Position numbers and translations under genes: made by a program. This document shows, piece by piece, positions 40,179 through 48,768 of a DNA stretch of 64,000 nucleotides. The stretch comes from an uncultured Amylibacter sp. Lineage in GTDB: Bacteria > Pseudomonadota > Alphaproteobacteria > Rhodobacterales > Rhodobacteraceae. The notes beneath the pieces are model-generated. The model was not told the origin of the DNA, made no database searches, and saw only the letters and a program-made list of their open reading frames with translations. The DNA lies in the NCBI GenBank assembly GCA_959347345.1, contig OY365738.1, positions 806,001 to 870,000 of the forward strand. The letters are read 5' to 3'. The stretch's first letter is position 1; the number at the start of each line of letters is the position of its first letter.

Positions 40179-42389
40179 TTAACAATTAAACTTCCCATCC
40201 TGCGGGAACCCCCTGGGAGCCAGCCGCCCTGCCCCAGCGCGTTTGCCACTCCATCCAGCCAAATCCACCTCTACCCGATTTCGCCCCGCTGGGTCCAGCC
40301 AACGCAAGCCCTCCGCCAGAACGAAACCCGTCACATCCGCCAGCCCTCCGTCCTTATATTTCTGCAAGCGCACGCCTTTGCCACGTGCCATTAACGGCAA
40401 TTCTGCCAAAGGAAACACCAGCAATTTACGGTTTTCACCGACCACGGCGACACTATCCATCGCGCTCGATAAAACTTTACACGCGACCGCCCCACCCTCA
40501 CGCACATTCAAAACCTGCCGACCACTGCGCGTCTGGGCAAACACATCCTTTTGCGCCACGATAAACCCGTCGCCCGCATAACTGCCCACCAAAACCTGCG
40601 CCGTTTCATCATAAACAAACAGCGCAACCAACCCCACATCATTGGGCAAATCCACCATTAAACGCAGGGGTTCGCCCATCCCTCGTCCCCCCGGTAAATC
40701 CGCACAACCTAAGGTATAAAACCGCCCGTTTGAGCCAAACGCCAGCAGTTTATCCGTCGTCTGCGCGTGGATGCAAAACCGCCCCGCATCGCCGTCTTTA
40801 TACTTTAAATCTTGACTCGTATCAATATGCCCTTTCATCGTCCGTATCCACCCGAGTTCCGAACAAATCACCGTCAAAGGCGCACGTTCAATCATCGCAT
40901 CAAAGGGAATATCGTCCAACACAGGGGCTTCTTCCAACAAAGTCCGCCGAGCATCGCCATGCGTGCGAACAAACTCCCGCAATCCGGTTTTTATCGTTTT
41001 ATCCTGCAACTCCTTCTGGGCGATTAAATCCTCTAACCCCGCGCGTTCAATCTGCAAATCGTCCAGCTCTTGGCGCAACGCCATCTCCTCCAACTTGCGC
41101 AACGAGCGCAACCGCATGTTCAATATAGCCTCTGCCTGCGTGTCATTCAGCACGAATTCCTCGCATAAAATGGGTTTGGGCTCATCGCAAGTGCGAATTA
41201 TTTCAATCACGCGGTCAAGGTTTAAAAACGCAACGATATAGCCCTCCAGAACCTCTAACCGCGTGTCAATTTTGCCCAGCCTATGGGCGGATTTACGCAA
41301 TAAAACCTCTCGCTGGTGATCCAAAAACGCCTGCAAAATAGTTTTCAAAGAACACAAACGCGGAGTCATCCCGTCAATCAAAACATTCATATTCATAGCA
41401 AATCGGATTTCCAAATCGCTGTTTTGAAACAGAGCCTCCATCAAAATATCGGGCGAGACGGATTTGGATTTCGGTTCTAAAATCAACCGCACATCTTCGC
41501 TGGATTCATCGCGAACATCGCCGAATATCGGGATTTTGCGGGTTTGGATTAAATCCGCCAGTTTCTCTATCAGCCGAGACTTCTGCACCTGATAGGGGAT
41601 TTCGCTGATGACTATCTGCCACTGCCCATGCCCTAGGTTTTCCACCGCCCATTTCGCCCGCAGTCGCAACGAGCCACGCCCCGTTTGATAGGCGGCGGCG
41701 ATAACCTCCCGCGGTTCAACCAGCACCCCCCCCGTGGGGAAATCGGGGCCTTTGATATACTCCAGCAGGGTTTCATCGCGTAAATTGGGGTGATCAACCA
41801 TGTGCACCGCGGCCGCGCACAGCTCGTTCAAATTGTGCGGGGGGATGTTTGTTGCCATCCCAACGGCTATCCCAGACGCGCCATTCGCCAGTAAATTAGG
41901 GAAAGGCGCGGGCATCACCACGGGTTCGGTGCGCGAGCCATCATAGTTATCGCGGAAATCCACGGCATCGTGTTCCAAGCCGTTCATCATGGCTTCGCCG
42001 ATTTTGCTGAGCCGCACCTCGGTATAACGGGCGGCGGCGGGGTTATCGCCGTCTATATTACCGAAATTCCCCTGCCCGTGGATGAGCGGATAGCGAAGGT
42101 TAAAATCCTGTGCCAATCGCGCCAGAGCGTCATAAATCGCTTGGTCGCCGTGCGGGTGGTAGTTGCCCATGACATCGCCAGAGACTTTGGCAGATTTGCG
42201 AAACCCGCCAGTCGCGGTCAGCCGTAGCTCGCCCATCGCGTATAAAATCCGCCGATGCACGGGTTTTAAGCCGTCCCGTGCGTCAGGCAAGGCGCGATGC
42301 ATGATAGTGGAGAGCGCGTAGGATAAATAACGGCTGGAAATCGCGCTGCCGAGCGGCTCTTCAATAATAGGGTGCGGGGTGTGTGTCAT
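40179..42389 (-). CDS. parC: DNA topoisomerase IV subunit A
   Basis: A 736-residue type IIA topoisomerase subunit that decatenates daughter chromosomes with ParE. Visible features are the winged-helix region (SRYLSYALSTIMHRALPDARDGLKPV motifs), YHPHGD at about 77-82, the catalytic Tyr122 in AARYTEVRL, and a C-terminal beta-propeller of lower conservation. The length and divergent C-terminal domain indicate ParC rather than GyrA, and no GyrA-box QRRGG(K)G is seen. An open extension upstream of the ATG at 42389 runs through AT-rich repeat DNA and is rejected. parE is not in the window. Confidence 0.92.
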   Translation of the reverse strand: MTHTPHPIIEEPLGSAISSRYLSYALSTIMHRALPDARDGLKPVHRRILYAMGELRLTATGGFRKSAKVSGDVMGNYHPHGDQAIYDALARLAQDFNLRYPLIHGQGNFGNIDGDNPAAARYTEVRLSKIGEAMMNGLEHDAVDFRDNYDGSRTEPVVMPAPFPNLLANGASGIAVGMATNIPPHNLNELCAAAVHMVDHPNLRDETLLEYIKGPDFPTGGVLVEPREVIAAAYQTGRGSLRLRAKWAVENLGHGQWQIVISEIPYQVQKSRLIEKLADLIQTRKIPIFGDVRDESSEDVRLILEPKSKSVSPDILMEALFQNSDLEIRFAMNMNVLIDGMTPRLCSLKTILQAFLDHQREVLLRKSAHRLGKIDTRLEVLEGYIVAFLNLDRVIEIIRTCDEPKPILCEEFVLNDTQAEAILNMRLRSLRKLEEMALRQELDDLQIERAGLEDLIAQKELQDKTIKTGLREFVRTHGDARRTLLEEAPVLDDIPFDAMIERAPLTVICSELGWIRTMKGHIDTSQDLKYKDGDAGRFCIHAQTTDKLLAFGSNGRFYTLGCADLPGGRGMGEPLRLMVDLPNDVGLVALFVYDETAQVLVGSYAGDGFIVAQKDVFAQTRSGRQVLNVREGGAVACKVLSSAMDSVAVVGENRKLLVFPLAELPLMARGKGVRLQKYKDGGLADVTGFVLAEGLRWLDPAGRNRVEVDLAGWSGKRAGAGRLAPRGFPQDGKFNC

Positions 42390-42404
42390 AGGCGGGGTGT
42401 ATAG

Positions 42405-42500
42405 TGGATAGTGGGGGAATTGTAAATGGTGATTTTTTTGGGGGAATTGTGAATTGTGAATTTTGGGGGTGAATCGTAAAAAATGCAAAAAATTACAAAA
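42405..42500. repeat. AT-rich low-complexity spacer with heptad periodicity
   Basis: Upstream of parC, GAATTGT units repeat with 7-bp spacing (GAATTGTGAATTGTGAATTT) and are followed by AAATTACAAAAATTACAAAA. The 7-bp period matches the heptamer repeats seen elsewhere in the window, though the unit differs. A related AATTGCG-AATTGTG pair follows the lipoprotein stop near 44335. Confidence 0.5.
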
Positions 42501-42515
42501 ATTACAAAAAAATAC

Positions 42516-42544
42516 TTTACAAGTGCCTGTTTTCATATTAACTT
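42516..42544 (+). promoter_or_regulatory. Predicted promoter of the small lipoprotein pair
   Basis: TTTACA at 42516-42521 and TAACTT at 42539-42544 are 17 bp apart, upstream of the gene at 42590. Weak consensus, so a tentative call. Confidence 0.35.
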
Positions 42545-42589
42545 ATCCAAACATCGTTTTTCACCCGTATAAACAAAGGAAACTCCCAG

Positions 42590-43456
42590 ATGACACTCGG
42601 TAAAATTCTATCCCCCATCAGCCTAACCTTCAGCCTAGCCCTTACCAGCACGGTTTTAACCGCTTGCGGAGAGGGTGCAGGCATTAAAATTGAATGTAGT
42701 CGCCCGCAGGACGCGTTTAATGCATCTTGCTTGGATGCCAACGACCTAGCTTCCATTGATAACCGATTGACCCAGTGTTTGAGGAATGAAAACGCACACG
42801 ACAGTTGTACGAATCTTATAGCCGTGAATACGGGCGACATTTCGGGCTATGATGCTTTGCCAGCGACCCTAGCGACCCTGCCCACAGGCGATACCACTGG
42901 ATTTGTAAAAATCACGGGTAGCACGATTACCACAACGGGTTTAACAACCCCAACGACAGGCGGGGCTTCGTTGCCCAATAGTGCCACTAATGGTTATTCT
43001 TACGCCGTTGGAACAAACGGCGCGATTGCTGGGATACTGCCTGACACCGATTTGGGTGCGCCTGTCTTTGCCCGTACGGGGACGGCGAATTGGACGGGGA
43101 CATATAGCATGCCGACCGTGTCTGATACCGATAGCACGGATGGTGTTGACACTATGACTATTAACTTTGCCATTAACTTTGGGGAAAGGACGATGAAGGG
43201 AAATGCCGAGACCATCACTCCAAGTGTTAATCTTACGACCGACACAAGATTTACTGAATACGGCGCAATCACTGGTACGTTTCGTGTGAATAGGCTAGAT
43301 AGCAATAACAACCAGAATCCAATAACGGGGAGCGTTATGGGGCTGATTGGCACACAAGGTACGGTTGGGGTTTTTCATGGAACGAATAATGCCGTGGGTA
43401 ACACAAGCGCGACCTCTCACGCGGGTGGGTTTATCGCGACCCCACCTGCCCCATAA
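42590..43456 (+). CDS. Small surface lipoprotein with one beta module
   Basis: A 288-residue predicted lipoprotein. The signal peptide ends in lipobox VLTAC with Cys26. A short region with four further cysteines (about 34-85) precedes a single beta module containing GAIAGILPDTDLGAP, and closes with GLIGTQGTVGVF...GGFIA. It is the minimal form of the module found in multiple copies in the larger paralogues. AAGGAAA precedes the ATG. It is followed after 38 bp by a similar gene, so the two probably form an operon. Function unknown. Confidence 0.8.
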   Translation: MTLGKILSPISLTFSLALTSTVLTACGEGAGIKIECSRPQDAFNASCLDANDLASIDNRLTQCLRNENAHDSCTNLIAVNTGDISGYDALPATLATLPTGDTTGFVKITGSTITTTGLTTPTTGGASLPNSATNGYSYAVGTNGAIAGILPDTDLGAPVFARTGTANWTGTYSMPTVSDTDSTDGVDTMTINFAINFGERTMKGNAETITPSVNLTTDTRFTEYGAITGTFRVNRLDSNNNQNPITGSVMGLIGTQGTVGVFHGTNNAVGNTSATSHAGGFIATPPAP

Positions 43457-43494
43457 TAACCCTATAATAACCACATAATAAAAAGGAACTTCTT

Positions 43495-44334
43495 ATGTTT
43501 AAACTTTCATCTTTACCAATCTTTGTTTTGGGCGTGGCTCTGCTGGGCTTGACCGCCTGTGATGGGGGCGGAGTTTTTAACCTTGATGGCAATGCTGGCA
43601 AAACCTGCTCGACAAATCCATATTTGCCCGAATGTACAGATCCGATATACGAAGAACGGCGGGTTTATTATTGCTCACTCCCCACCGATCCTGAGGATAG
43701 CCCAGACCCCCAATGCGTCGATATTAACGTGGTGGATATCCGCGATATTGACGGTTATACTAACCTGCCATCGGATTTCGATGGATTGGCTAGGGGTGCA
43801 ACCACTGGATTTGTACAGATAACTGGGACGGATGCCTCTGTGGGCGGACTAGGCACGGGTGCGAATGACTTTACGGTTCCTCTGACTGTGGGCAACAGAA
43901 CCGATGGTTATGCCTTTGCTGTTGGGCCGAATGGCGCGATTGCTGGGATATTGCCGAGCACCGATGTGGGCAAGCCGCATAATAACCGAACCCCCACCGC
44001 GGATTGGTCGGGGAAGTATAGCCTTGTCAATAAAACGAGTGCTATCGCCATGGATAGAAATATTACTCTTAAAATCAACTTTGCTCCAGGCACGATAACA
44101 GGTCAATCTGGGCTGACGGATGGACGGAATTTTAGCGTGGATGCGACATTTAATCCCTATGGTGATATAAGCGGAACGTTTAGCATAACTGCGGATGTTG
44201 CTAATAATATTGCCAAAATTGATGGTTTCGCGCAAGGGTTAATTGGCACAGAGGGCGCGGTTGGCGCGTTACACGGGAATAATACGGATGGGGATAATCC
44301 TGTCGCTGGCGGTTTTATCGCTACGCCTAACTAA
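43495..44334 (+). CDS. Small lipoprotein with one beta module, Asp at +2
   Basis: A 279-residue predicted lipoprotein and tandem paralogue of the preceding gene. The lipobox LTAC places lipidation at Cys22. The next residue is Asp23, which in E. coli is an inner-membrane retention signal; the paralogues have Gly, Ser or similar there. It has a short Cys-containing region, then one beta module with GAIAGILPSTDVGKP, closing in GLIGTEGAVGALHG...GGFIA. AAAAGGAAC is the ribosome binding site. If the +2 rule holds here, this copy may face the periplasm. Confidence 0.8.
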   Translation: MFKLSSLPIFVLGVALLGLTACDGGGVFNLDGNAGKTCSTNPYLPECTDPIYEERRVYYCSLPTDPEDSPDPQCVDINVVDIRDIDGYTNLPSDFDGLARGATTGFVQITGTDASVGGLGTGANDFTVPLTVGNRTDGYAFAVGPNGAIAGILPSTDVGKPHNNRTPTADWSGKYSLVNKTSAIAMDRNITLKINFAPGTITGQSGLTDGRNFSVDATFNPYGDISGTFSITADVANNIAKIDGFAQGLIGTEGAVGALHGNNTDGDNPVAGGFIATPN

Positions 44335-44347
44335 TTGCGAATTGTGA

Positions 44348-44548
44348 ATGGTCGCGCTTTACTACATTATTATCTTCGCCGTTCTGTCGGTCTTTGTCGT
44401 GCTGATGTTCGGGCTTGGTACGTTCACCCGCGGGGGCGAGTTCAATCGCAAATACGCAAACATCATCATGCGTTGGCGGATTATTCTGCAAGCCTTGGCG
44501 GTCGCGCTGATTATCCTCTACGCACTGTTATATCAGGGGCTTGGATAA
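44348..44548 (+). CDS. Small HIG1-like two-helix membrane protein
   Basis: A 66-residue inner-membrane protein with two predicted helices (about 3-25 and 43-63) separated by a short basic loop, RGGEFNRKYANIIMRWR. The loop and MRWRIILQ motif resemble the HIG1-domain twin-transmembrane proteins of Alphaproteobacteria, which are linked to respiratory complexes. It commonly sits next to a cobalamin adenosyltransferase and etfBA, as here, which supports the call. The role is probably in respiratory-complex assembly or stability, by family analogy only. Confidence 0.75.
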   Translation: MVALYYIIIFAVLSVFVVLMFGLGTFTRGGEFNRKYANIIMRWRIILQALAVALIILYALLYQGLG

Positions 44549-44591
44549 CCCATAACCCCCATAAACCCCATAAAAATAAGGAGAACCCCCC

Positions 44592-45164
44592 ATGGTCGTT
44601 CTAAACAAAATATACACACGCACAGGCGATAAAGGCGAAACCGCACTGGGCAACGGGGCACGGGTCGCCAAATTCTGCTCACGGGTCGCGGCCTATGGCA
44701 CAATAGATGAAACGAACGCAACCGTGGGTTTGGCGCGGATATCGGCGAGCGGGGATTTGGACGCAGCCCTATCGCGTATCCAAAATGATTTGTTTGATTT
44801 GGGCGCGGATTTGTGCCGTCCAGATTTGGATAAAGACGCGCAGGCGGAGTATCCTCCGTTGCGGATAACTGCCGCCCAAGTCACGCGGTTGGAGGCGGAA
44901 ATAGACGCTATGAACACGGACTTAACCCCGCTTAACAGCTTTATTCTGCCCGGCGGGTCGCCCTTGGCGGCGGCGTTGCATTTGTGCCGTACGACTTCGC
45001 GCCGAGGCGAGAGATTATGCGTGGAATTAGCGCAGGATGAGCCGATAAACCCCCACGCTTTGCAGTACATAAACCGCCTGTCGGACTGGTTTTTCGTAGC
45101 CTCCCGCGTTGCCAACGATAACGGGCAAACCGATATTCTGTGGGTCCCCGGAAAGAACAGATAA
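44592..45164 (+). CDS. pduO: PduO-type cob(I)alamin adenosyltransferase
   Basis: A 190-residue cytosolic enzyme that makes adenosylcobalamin from cob(I)alamin and ATP. Family motifs are the N-terminal IYTRTGDKGET, YGTIDETNA, the helix with RIQNDLFDLGADL, and the late CRTTSRRGERLCVEL, where arginines contact ATP. AAGGAG precedes the ATG closely. Located between the HIG1-like gene and etfBA, a conserved alphaproteobacterial order. The window's methyltransferases use or neighbour corrinoid chemistry, but the direct link is not shown. Confidence 0.93.
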   Translation: MVVLNKIYTRTGDKGETALGNGARVAKFCSRVAAYGTIDETNATVGLARISASGDLDAALSRIQNDLFDLGADLCRPDLDKDAQAEYPPLRITAAQVTRLEAEIDAMNTDLTPLNSFILPGGSPLAAALHLCRTTSRRGERLCVELAQDEPINPHALQYINRLSDWFFVASRVANDNGQTDILWVPGKNR

Positions 45165-45301
45165 ACTCATAAAAAGAAACCCCAATAAAAAGATAAATGT
45201 GCGTAAATAGCCCATGCAAAGTCGTTTATTGCCTTTTATTGCCCGTGCTATTAGGATAAAAGCGACCCAAAACATTAACAAATCCATAAGGAAACCCGAT
45301 T

Positions 45302-46063
45302 ATGAAAATACTTGTCCCCGTTAAACGCGTGATTGATTACAATGTCAAAGTGCGTGTGCGTGCTGATGGCTCTGGCGTAGACCTCGCCAATGTCAAAATG
45401 TCCATGAACCCGTTCGATGAAATCGCGGTGGAACAGGCAATTCGGCTGGTGGAAGCTGGGCAGGCGGAGGAAATCATCGTCGTGTCGGTTGGCACGGAAA
45501 AATCCCAAGATACTCTGCGTACCGCGCTGGCTATGGGGGCTGACCGCGCCATTCTGGTGAAGGCGAGTGATGATGTTCATAACGATATTGAACCGCTTGC
45601 CGTGGCGAAAATACTGGCGGCACTGGTGAAAAAGGAAAATCCAGGGCTTGTGTTGACTGGCAAACAGGCGATTGATAACGATATGAACGCGACTGGGCAG
45701 ATGCTGTCGGCTCTGCTGGGTTGGTCGCAAGGCACATATATTTCCGCGTTGGAAATCGCGGGGGATACTGCCACCGTGATGCGCGAAGTGGATGCGGGCT
45801 TGCAGAGTATTAAGGTGAAACTACCCTCTGTGATAAGCGTGGATTTGCGTCTGAATGAGCCGCGTTACGCCAGTTTGCCCAATATTATGAAGGCGAAGAA
45901 AAAACCTCTGGACATTATGACGGCGGAAGATTTGGGCGTGGATTGCGCTCATCGCTTGCAGATTATGAAAACGAGCGAGCCCACGCAACGTGCGGCAGGT
46001 GTCCGCGTGGCGAATGTGGCGGAATTGGTAACCAAACTACGCGACGAAGCAGGAGTATTATAA
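45302..46063 (+). CDS. etfB: Electron transfer flavoprotein subunit beta
   Basis: A 253-residue AMP-binding beta subunit of ETF, which carries electrons from acyl-CoA and other dehydrogenases to ETF-ubiquinone oxidoreductase. The start [17 protein letters not shown], the [12 protein letters not shown] helix, [16 protein letters not shown] and [21 protein letters not shown] signatures are typical. The stop overlaps the etfA start by one base (TAATG). The ribosome binding site is AAGGAAAC. Confidence 0.96.
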   Translation: MKILVPVKRVIDYNVKVRVRADGSGVDLANVKMSMNPFDEIAVEQAIRLVEAGQAEEIIVVSVGTEKSQDTLRTALAMGADRAILVKASDDVHNDIEPLAVAKILAALVKKENPGLVLTGKQAIDNDMNATGQMLSALLGWSQGTYISALEIAGDTATVMREVDAGLQSIKVKLPSVISVDLRLNEPRYASLPNIMKAKKKPLDIMTAEDLGVDCAHRLQIMKTSEPTQRAAGVRVANVAELVTKLRDEAGVL

Positions 46064-46989
46064 TGAAAATTCTTTTATTAGCAGAAGTATCAAACGGTGT
46101 ATTGGCGTTGGATCAAACGGCCAAAGCCGTGAAAGCCGCGGGTGCGCTGGGCGGAGTGACCGTTTTATGCGCCTCCGCAGGATGTGGCGGGGCGGCCGAA
46201 CAGGTGGCGGAATTGGACGGAGTCGATGCGGTATTATGCGCCGATAACGCGGGCTATGCCCACGGATTGGCAGAGCCTGTGGCCGAGTTAATCGTGTCTT
46301 TGGCGGGGGATTATACGCATATTATTGCGCCCGCTACGACTTCCGCGAAAAACATCATGCCCCGTGTGGCGGCGTTGTTAGATGTGATGGTGATATCAGA
46401 TATTACTGCGATTATCGATGCAGAGACTTTTGAACGCCCCATTTACGCGGGTAACGCGATACAAACGGTTCGCTCTGGCGATGCGGTTAAGGTTTTAACC
46501 GTGCGTACGGCTGGGTTTGATGCGGCTGGTGCGGGCGGGTCTGGCGCGGTTTCGGCGGTGTCTTTTGTCGCTGGTGTTGGGTTGTCCGAGTGGGTGGAGG
46601 ACAAGGTGCAAACGTCCGACCGTCCCGAATTGACTTCCGCGAAAATCGTGGTTTCTGGCGGGCGAGGCGTTGGCTCTGAGGATAATTTTGCGATTATAGA
46701 GGCCTTGGCGGGTGCGTTAGGCGCGGCGATTGGCGCGTCTCGTGCTGCTGTGGATTCGGGCTATGCCCCCAATGATTGGCAGGTCGGGCAGACGGGCAAG
46801 GTGGTTGCCCCCGATTTGTATATAGCCTGTGGGATTTCTGGTGCTATTCAGCATTTGGCGGGGATGAAGGATAGTAAGGTGATTGTTGCTATTAACAAGG
46901 ATGAAGAGGCGCCTATTTTTCAGGTGGCGGACTATGGGTTGGTTGCCGATTTGTTTGAGGCTGTGCCGGAATTGACGAAGGCTTTGTAA
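46063..46989 (+). CDS. etfA: Electron transfer flavoprotein subunit alpha
   Basis: A 308-residue FAD-binding subunit. The alpha N-terminal domain begins [12 protein letters not shown], and the C-terminal FAD domain contains VVSGGRGVGS, GQTGKVVAPDLYIACGISG, HLAGMKDS and the VAINKDEEAPIF motif. I start at 46063, where it overlaps the etfB stop; the frame is open upstream inside etfB but that extension is not family-like. With etfB it serves beta-oxidation (compare the fadN-like enzyme) and possibly dimethylglycine-type dehydrogenases. Confidence 0.96.
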   Translation: MKILLLAEVSNGVLALDQTAKAVKAAGALGGVTVLCASAGCGGAAEQVAELDGVDAVLCADNAGYAHGLAEPVAELIVSLAGDYTHIIAPATTSAKNIMPRVAALLDVMVISDITAIIDAETFERPIYAGNAIQTVRSGDAVKVLTVRTAGFDAAGAGGSGAVSAVSFVAGVGLSEWVEDKVQTSDRPELTSAKIVVSGGRGVGSEDNFAIIEALAGALGAAIGASRAAVDSGYAPNDWQVGQTGKVVAPDLYIACGISGAIQHLAGMKDSKVIVAINKDEEAPIFQVADYGLVADLFEAVPELTKAL

Positions 46990-47151
46990 TTTAGCGGTTG
47001 TTAAGCCCTGCGGGTCTGCGTCATCGCTTTGCGATGCCACCACGGGCGCGCCCTTTTGCTGTTAAAGGGCGGTTTTATTTGACTGCGTGCAAAAGGTGCG
47101 CAAAAAGGGCGCGCGGGGTTGCAACCGATGGGTTTGTTATCTGTTTAGCGG
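46990..47151. other. Structured spacer between convergent etfA and the RHH-like gene
   Basis: About 160 bp without a gene. CGCGCCCTTTTGC at about 47048-47060 and GCAAAAAGGGCGCG near 47100-47113 form an inverted repeat that could terminate transcription in both directions. GCCCTGCGGGTCTGCGTCATCGC near 47006 is close to the reverse complement of the right interior of repeat element B (around 22122-22152), so this spacer may hold a remnant of that element. Confidence 0.5.
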
Positions 47152-47706
47152 CTAGAGTTGGGCGGCGAATTCCGCATGGATAGTTTGGAGCCCCTTGCCT
47201 TTGTCCCTGAATTTCTTACGATAGGTGATGTGTTTTGATAGTACTTGTAAGGCTATCCTTAACGCATGGTCACCGTTATCGGCGCGGATTTGTTCCAGAA
47301 AATAGCGGGTGGCAAGCTGGCTGATTGAGGCCTTGTAGTCGCCGCCATGCCGCAGTGCAAGGAATGCGACTATATGCGTTTTCGCAGACCCCTTATTCAT
47401 TTTCATGCCGGTATAGCCAAGTGCGGTGTCTCGGGTTTTTTTGCCGTCAGCAATGTCTTTGGCAATAGGATGCAGGGTTTTAATATCCTCAAAAGTGATT
47501 TTCCTGCGGGTTTTCTTTTGGTCTGAAATGGGCTGGTTTTCTTCGGGTGCGGGGCTGGCTTTGCGTTCCTGCGATAGGCGTTCCTGCGATAGGCGTTCGT
47601 TTTCTTGAATTAGACGTTCAATGACGACTTCTGGCGTGTCGTTAAAGCCGACCACCAGTGCGCCGAGTTGGGTGTATAATTCGTTTGATAGGTTTATGTT
47701 TGGCAT
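47152..47706 (-). CDS. Predicted ribbon-helix-helix DNA-binding protein next to a 69-bp array
   Basis: A 184-residue protein with no family I can name. Residues 1-40 (INLSNELYTQLGALV, then FNDTPEVVIERLIQE) look like a ribbon-helix-helix fold: a short beta strand, then two helices. Residues 38-65 are polar and Gln/Glu-rich with a QERLSQER duplication. Residues of about 70-184 are basic (KKTRRKITFEDIK) with a helical, aromatic-containing C-terminal part (HIVAFLALRHGGDY). AGGAG lies 6 nt before the ATG. The whole upstream region is the 47.8-48.5 kb tandem array, so the protein may bind it and regulate itself. RHH proteins of the ParR/ParG/omega type bind iterated sites, which makes a partition or anchoring role conceivable. 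No ParA or ParM gene is adjacent. Confidence 0.6.
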   Translation of the reverse strand: MPNINLSNELYTQLGALVVGFNDTPEVVIERLIQENERLSQERLSQERKASPAPEENQPISDQKKTRRKITFEDIKTLHPIAKDIADGKKTRDTALGYTGMKMNKGSAKTHIVAFLALRHGGDYKASISQLATRYFLEQIRADNGDHALRIALQVLSKHITYRKKFRDKGKGLQTIHAEFAAQL

Positions 47707-47815
47707 TTTATGCTCCTGTTTTGGTGTTTGATAACTGGGAATGGTTGCGGTTGTTTAGTGGTTATTTCGCGGTTGTTTCCAGTTTGTTCTGGTTCATTGC
47801 AGTTACTTTTAGTTA

Positions 47816-48525
47816 ATAACTGGTTAAAAAGTGTGAAATAACTCCGATTAACCACAAATAACCAAGAATAACTCAGTGTGGTTATTTTAGTTATTGCATA
47901 ACCACGGTTAACTCAAATAACCAAAAATAACCAAGAATAACTCAGCGTGGTTATTTTGGTTATTGCATAACCGCGATTAACTCAAATAACCACAATTAAC
48001 CACAAATAACTCAGGTTGGTTATTTTAGTTATTACATAACCGCAATTAACTCAAATAACCACAGTTAACCACAAATAACTCAGGGTGGTTATTTTGGTTA
48101 TTGTATAACCGCGATTAACTCAAATAACCACAAATAACCAAGAATAACTCAGGTTGGTTATTTTGGTTATTGCATAACCGCGATTAACTCAAATAACCAC
48201 AGTTAACCAAAATTAACTCAGGTTGGTTATTTTGATTATTGCATAACCGCGATTAACTCAAATAACCACAGTTAACCACAAATAACTCAGGTTGGTTATT
48301 TTAGTTATTACATAACCGCAATTAACTCAAATAACCACAGTTAACCACAAATAACTCAGGGTGGTTATTTTGGTTATTGTATAACCGCGATTAACTCAAA
48401 TAACCACGATTAACCACAAATAACTCAGCGTGGTTATTTTGGTTATTGCATAACCACGATTAACTCAAATAACCACAGTTAACCACAAATAACTCAGGTT
48501 GGTTATTTTAGTTATTTTTAAACGA
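47816..48525. repeat. 69-bp tandem array, about 9.5 copies, with phased TAAC/GTTA sites
   Basis: The motif CTCAG recurs at 47872, 47941, 48010, 48079, 48148, 48217, 48286, 48355, 48424 and 48493, always exactly 69 bp apart. Each unit contains GTTA twice then TAAC five times. In the unit at 48010 these start at offsets 10, 19, 28, 38, 47, 57 and 67, so spacing is 9-10 bp with one 12-bp step across the junction. The turn-around is the palindrome GGTTATTGCATAACC in many units. Units differ by a few point changes and there are no unique spacers. The array continues leftward with 10-bp-spaced TAAC sites from about 47840. It lies upstream of the RHH-like gene and downstream of the acyltransferase gene. 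Confidence 0.92.
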
Positions 48526-48540
48526 ACATAGCGACCTTAT

Positions 48541-48768
48541 GAATAGCTATAAAAAAAGGCTAAACCCCACGCCTCACCCATCTATAAAAACAGCGAGCCC
48601 CCCGCCTCACCTATCCATCCATAAAAAAAGGGAGCCCCAACGCCCCGCCTATCCATAAAACACTATTGACACCAAACACCACGCCCTACCTTATAACATC
48701 CCAACCGCCTATCCACAAAAACACGATTCGCATCGCCCCCTACCCTAGTAATAATGCGTTGCCACAGA
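48541..48768. repeat. Degenerate GCCTCACC/TATCCATAAAA repeats beyond the 69-bp array
   Basis: Imperfect units with GCCTCACC...TATAAAAA...GAGCCCC begin near 48571, 48604 and 48642, and a decayed one lies near 48706. Spacing is irregular at about 33-38 bp, then longer. The stretch has A-tracts separated by C-rich blocks. No coding potential is evident. It lies between the array and the 3' end of the acyltransferase gene. Confidence 0.5.

Noticed and set aside
42390..42536. Upstream extension of ParC
   Set aside because: It encodes Phe/Asn-rich sequence from AT-rich repeats; the family start MTHTPHPIIEEP follows the ATG at 42389.
45943..46062. Extended N terminus of EtfA inside etfB
   Set aside because: The extension is not family-like; the ATG at 46063 overlapping the etfB stop gives a canonical EtfA.
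47816..48525. The 69-bp array as a CRISPR locus
   Set aside because: The whole 69-bp unit repeats with point changes only; there are no unique spacers and no cas genes.
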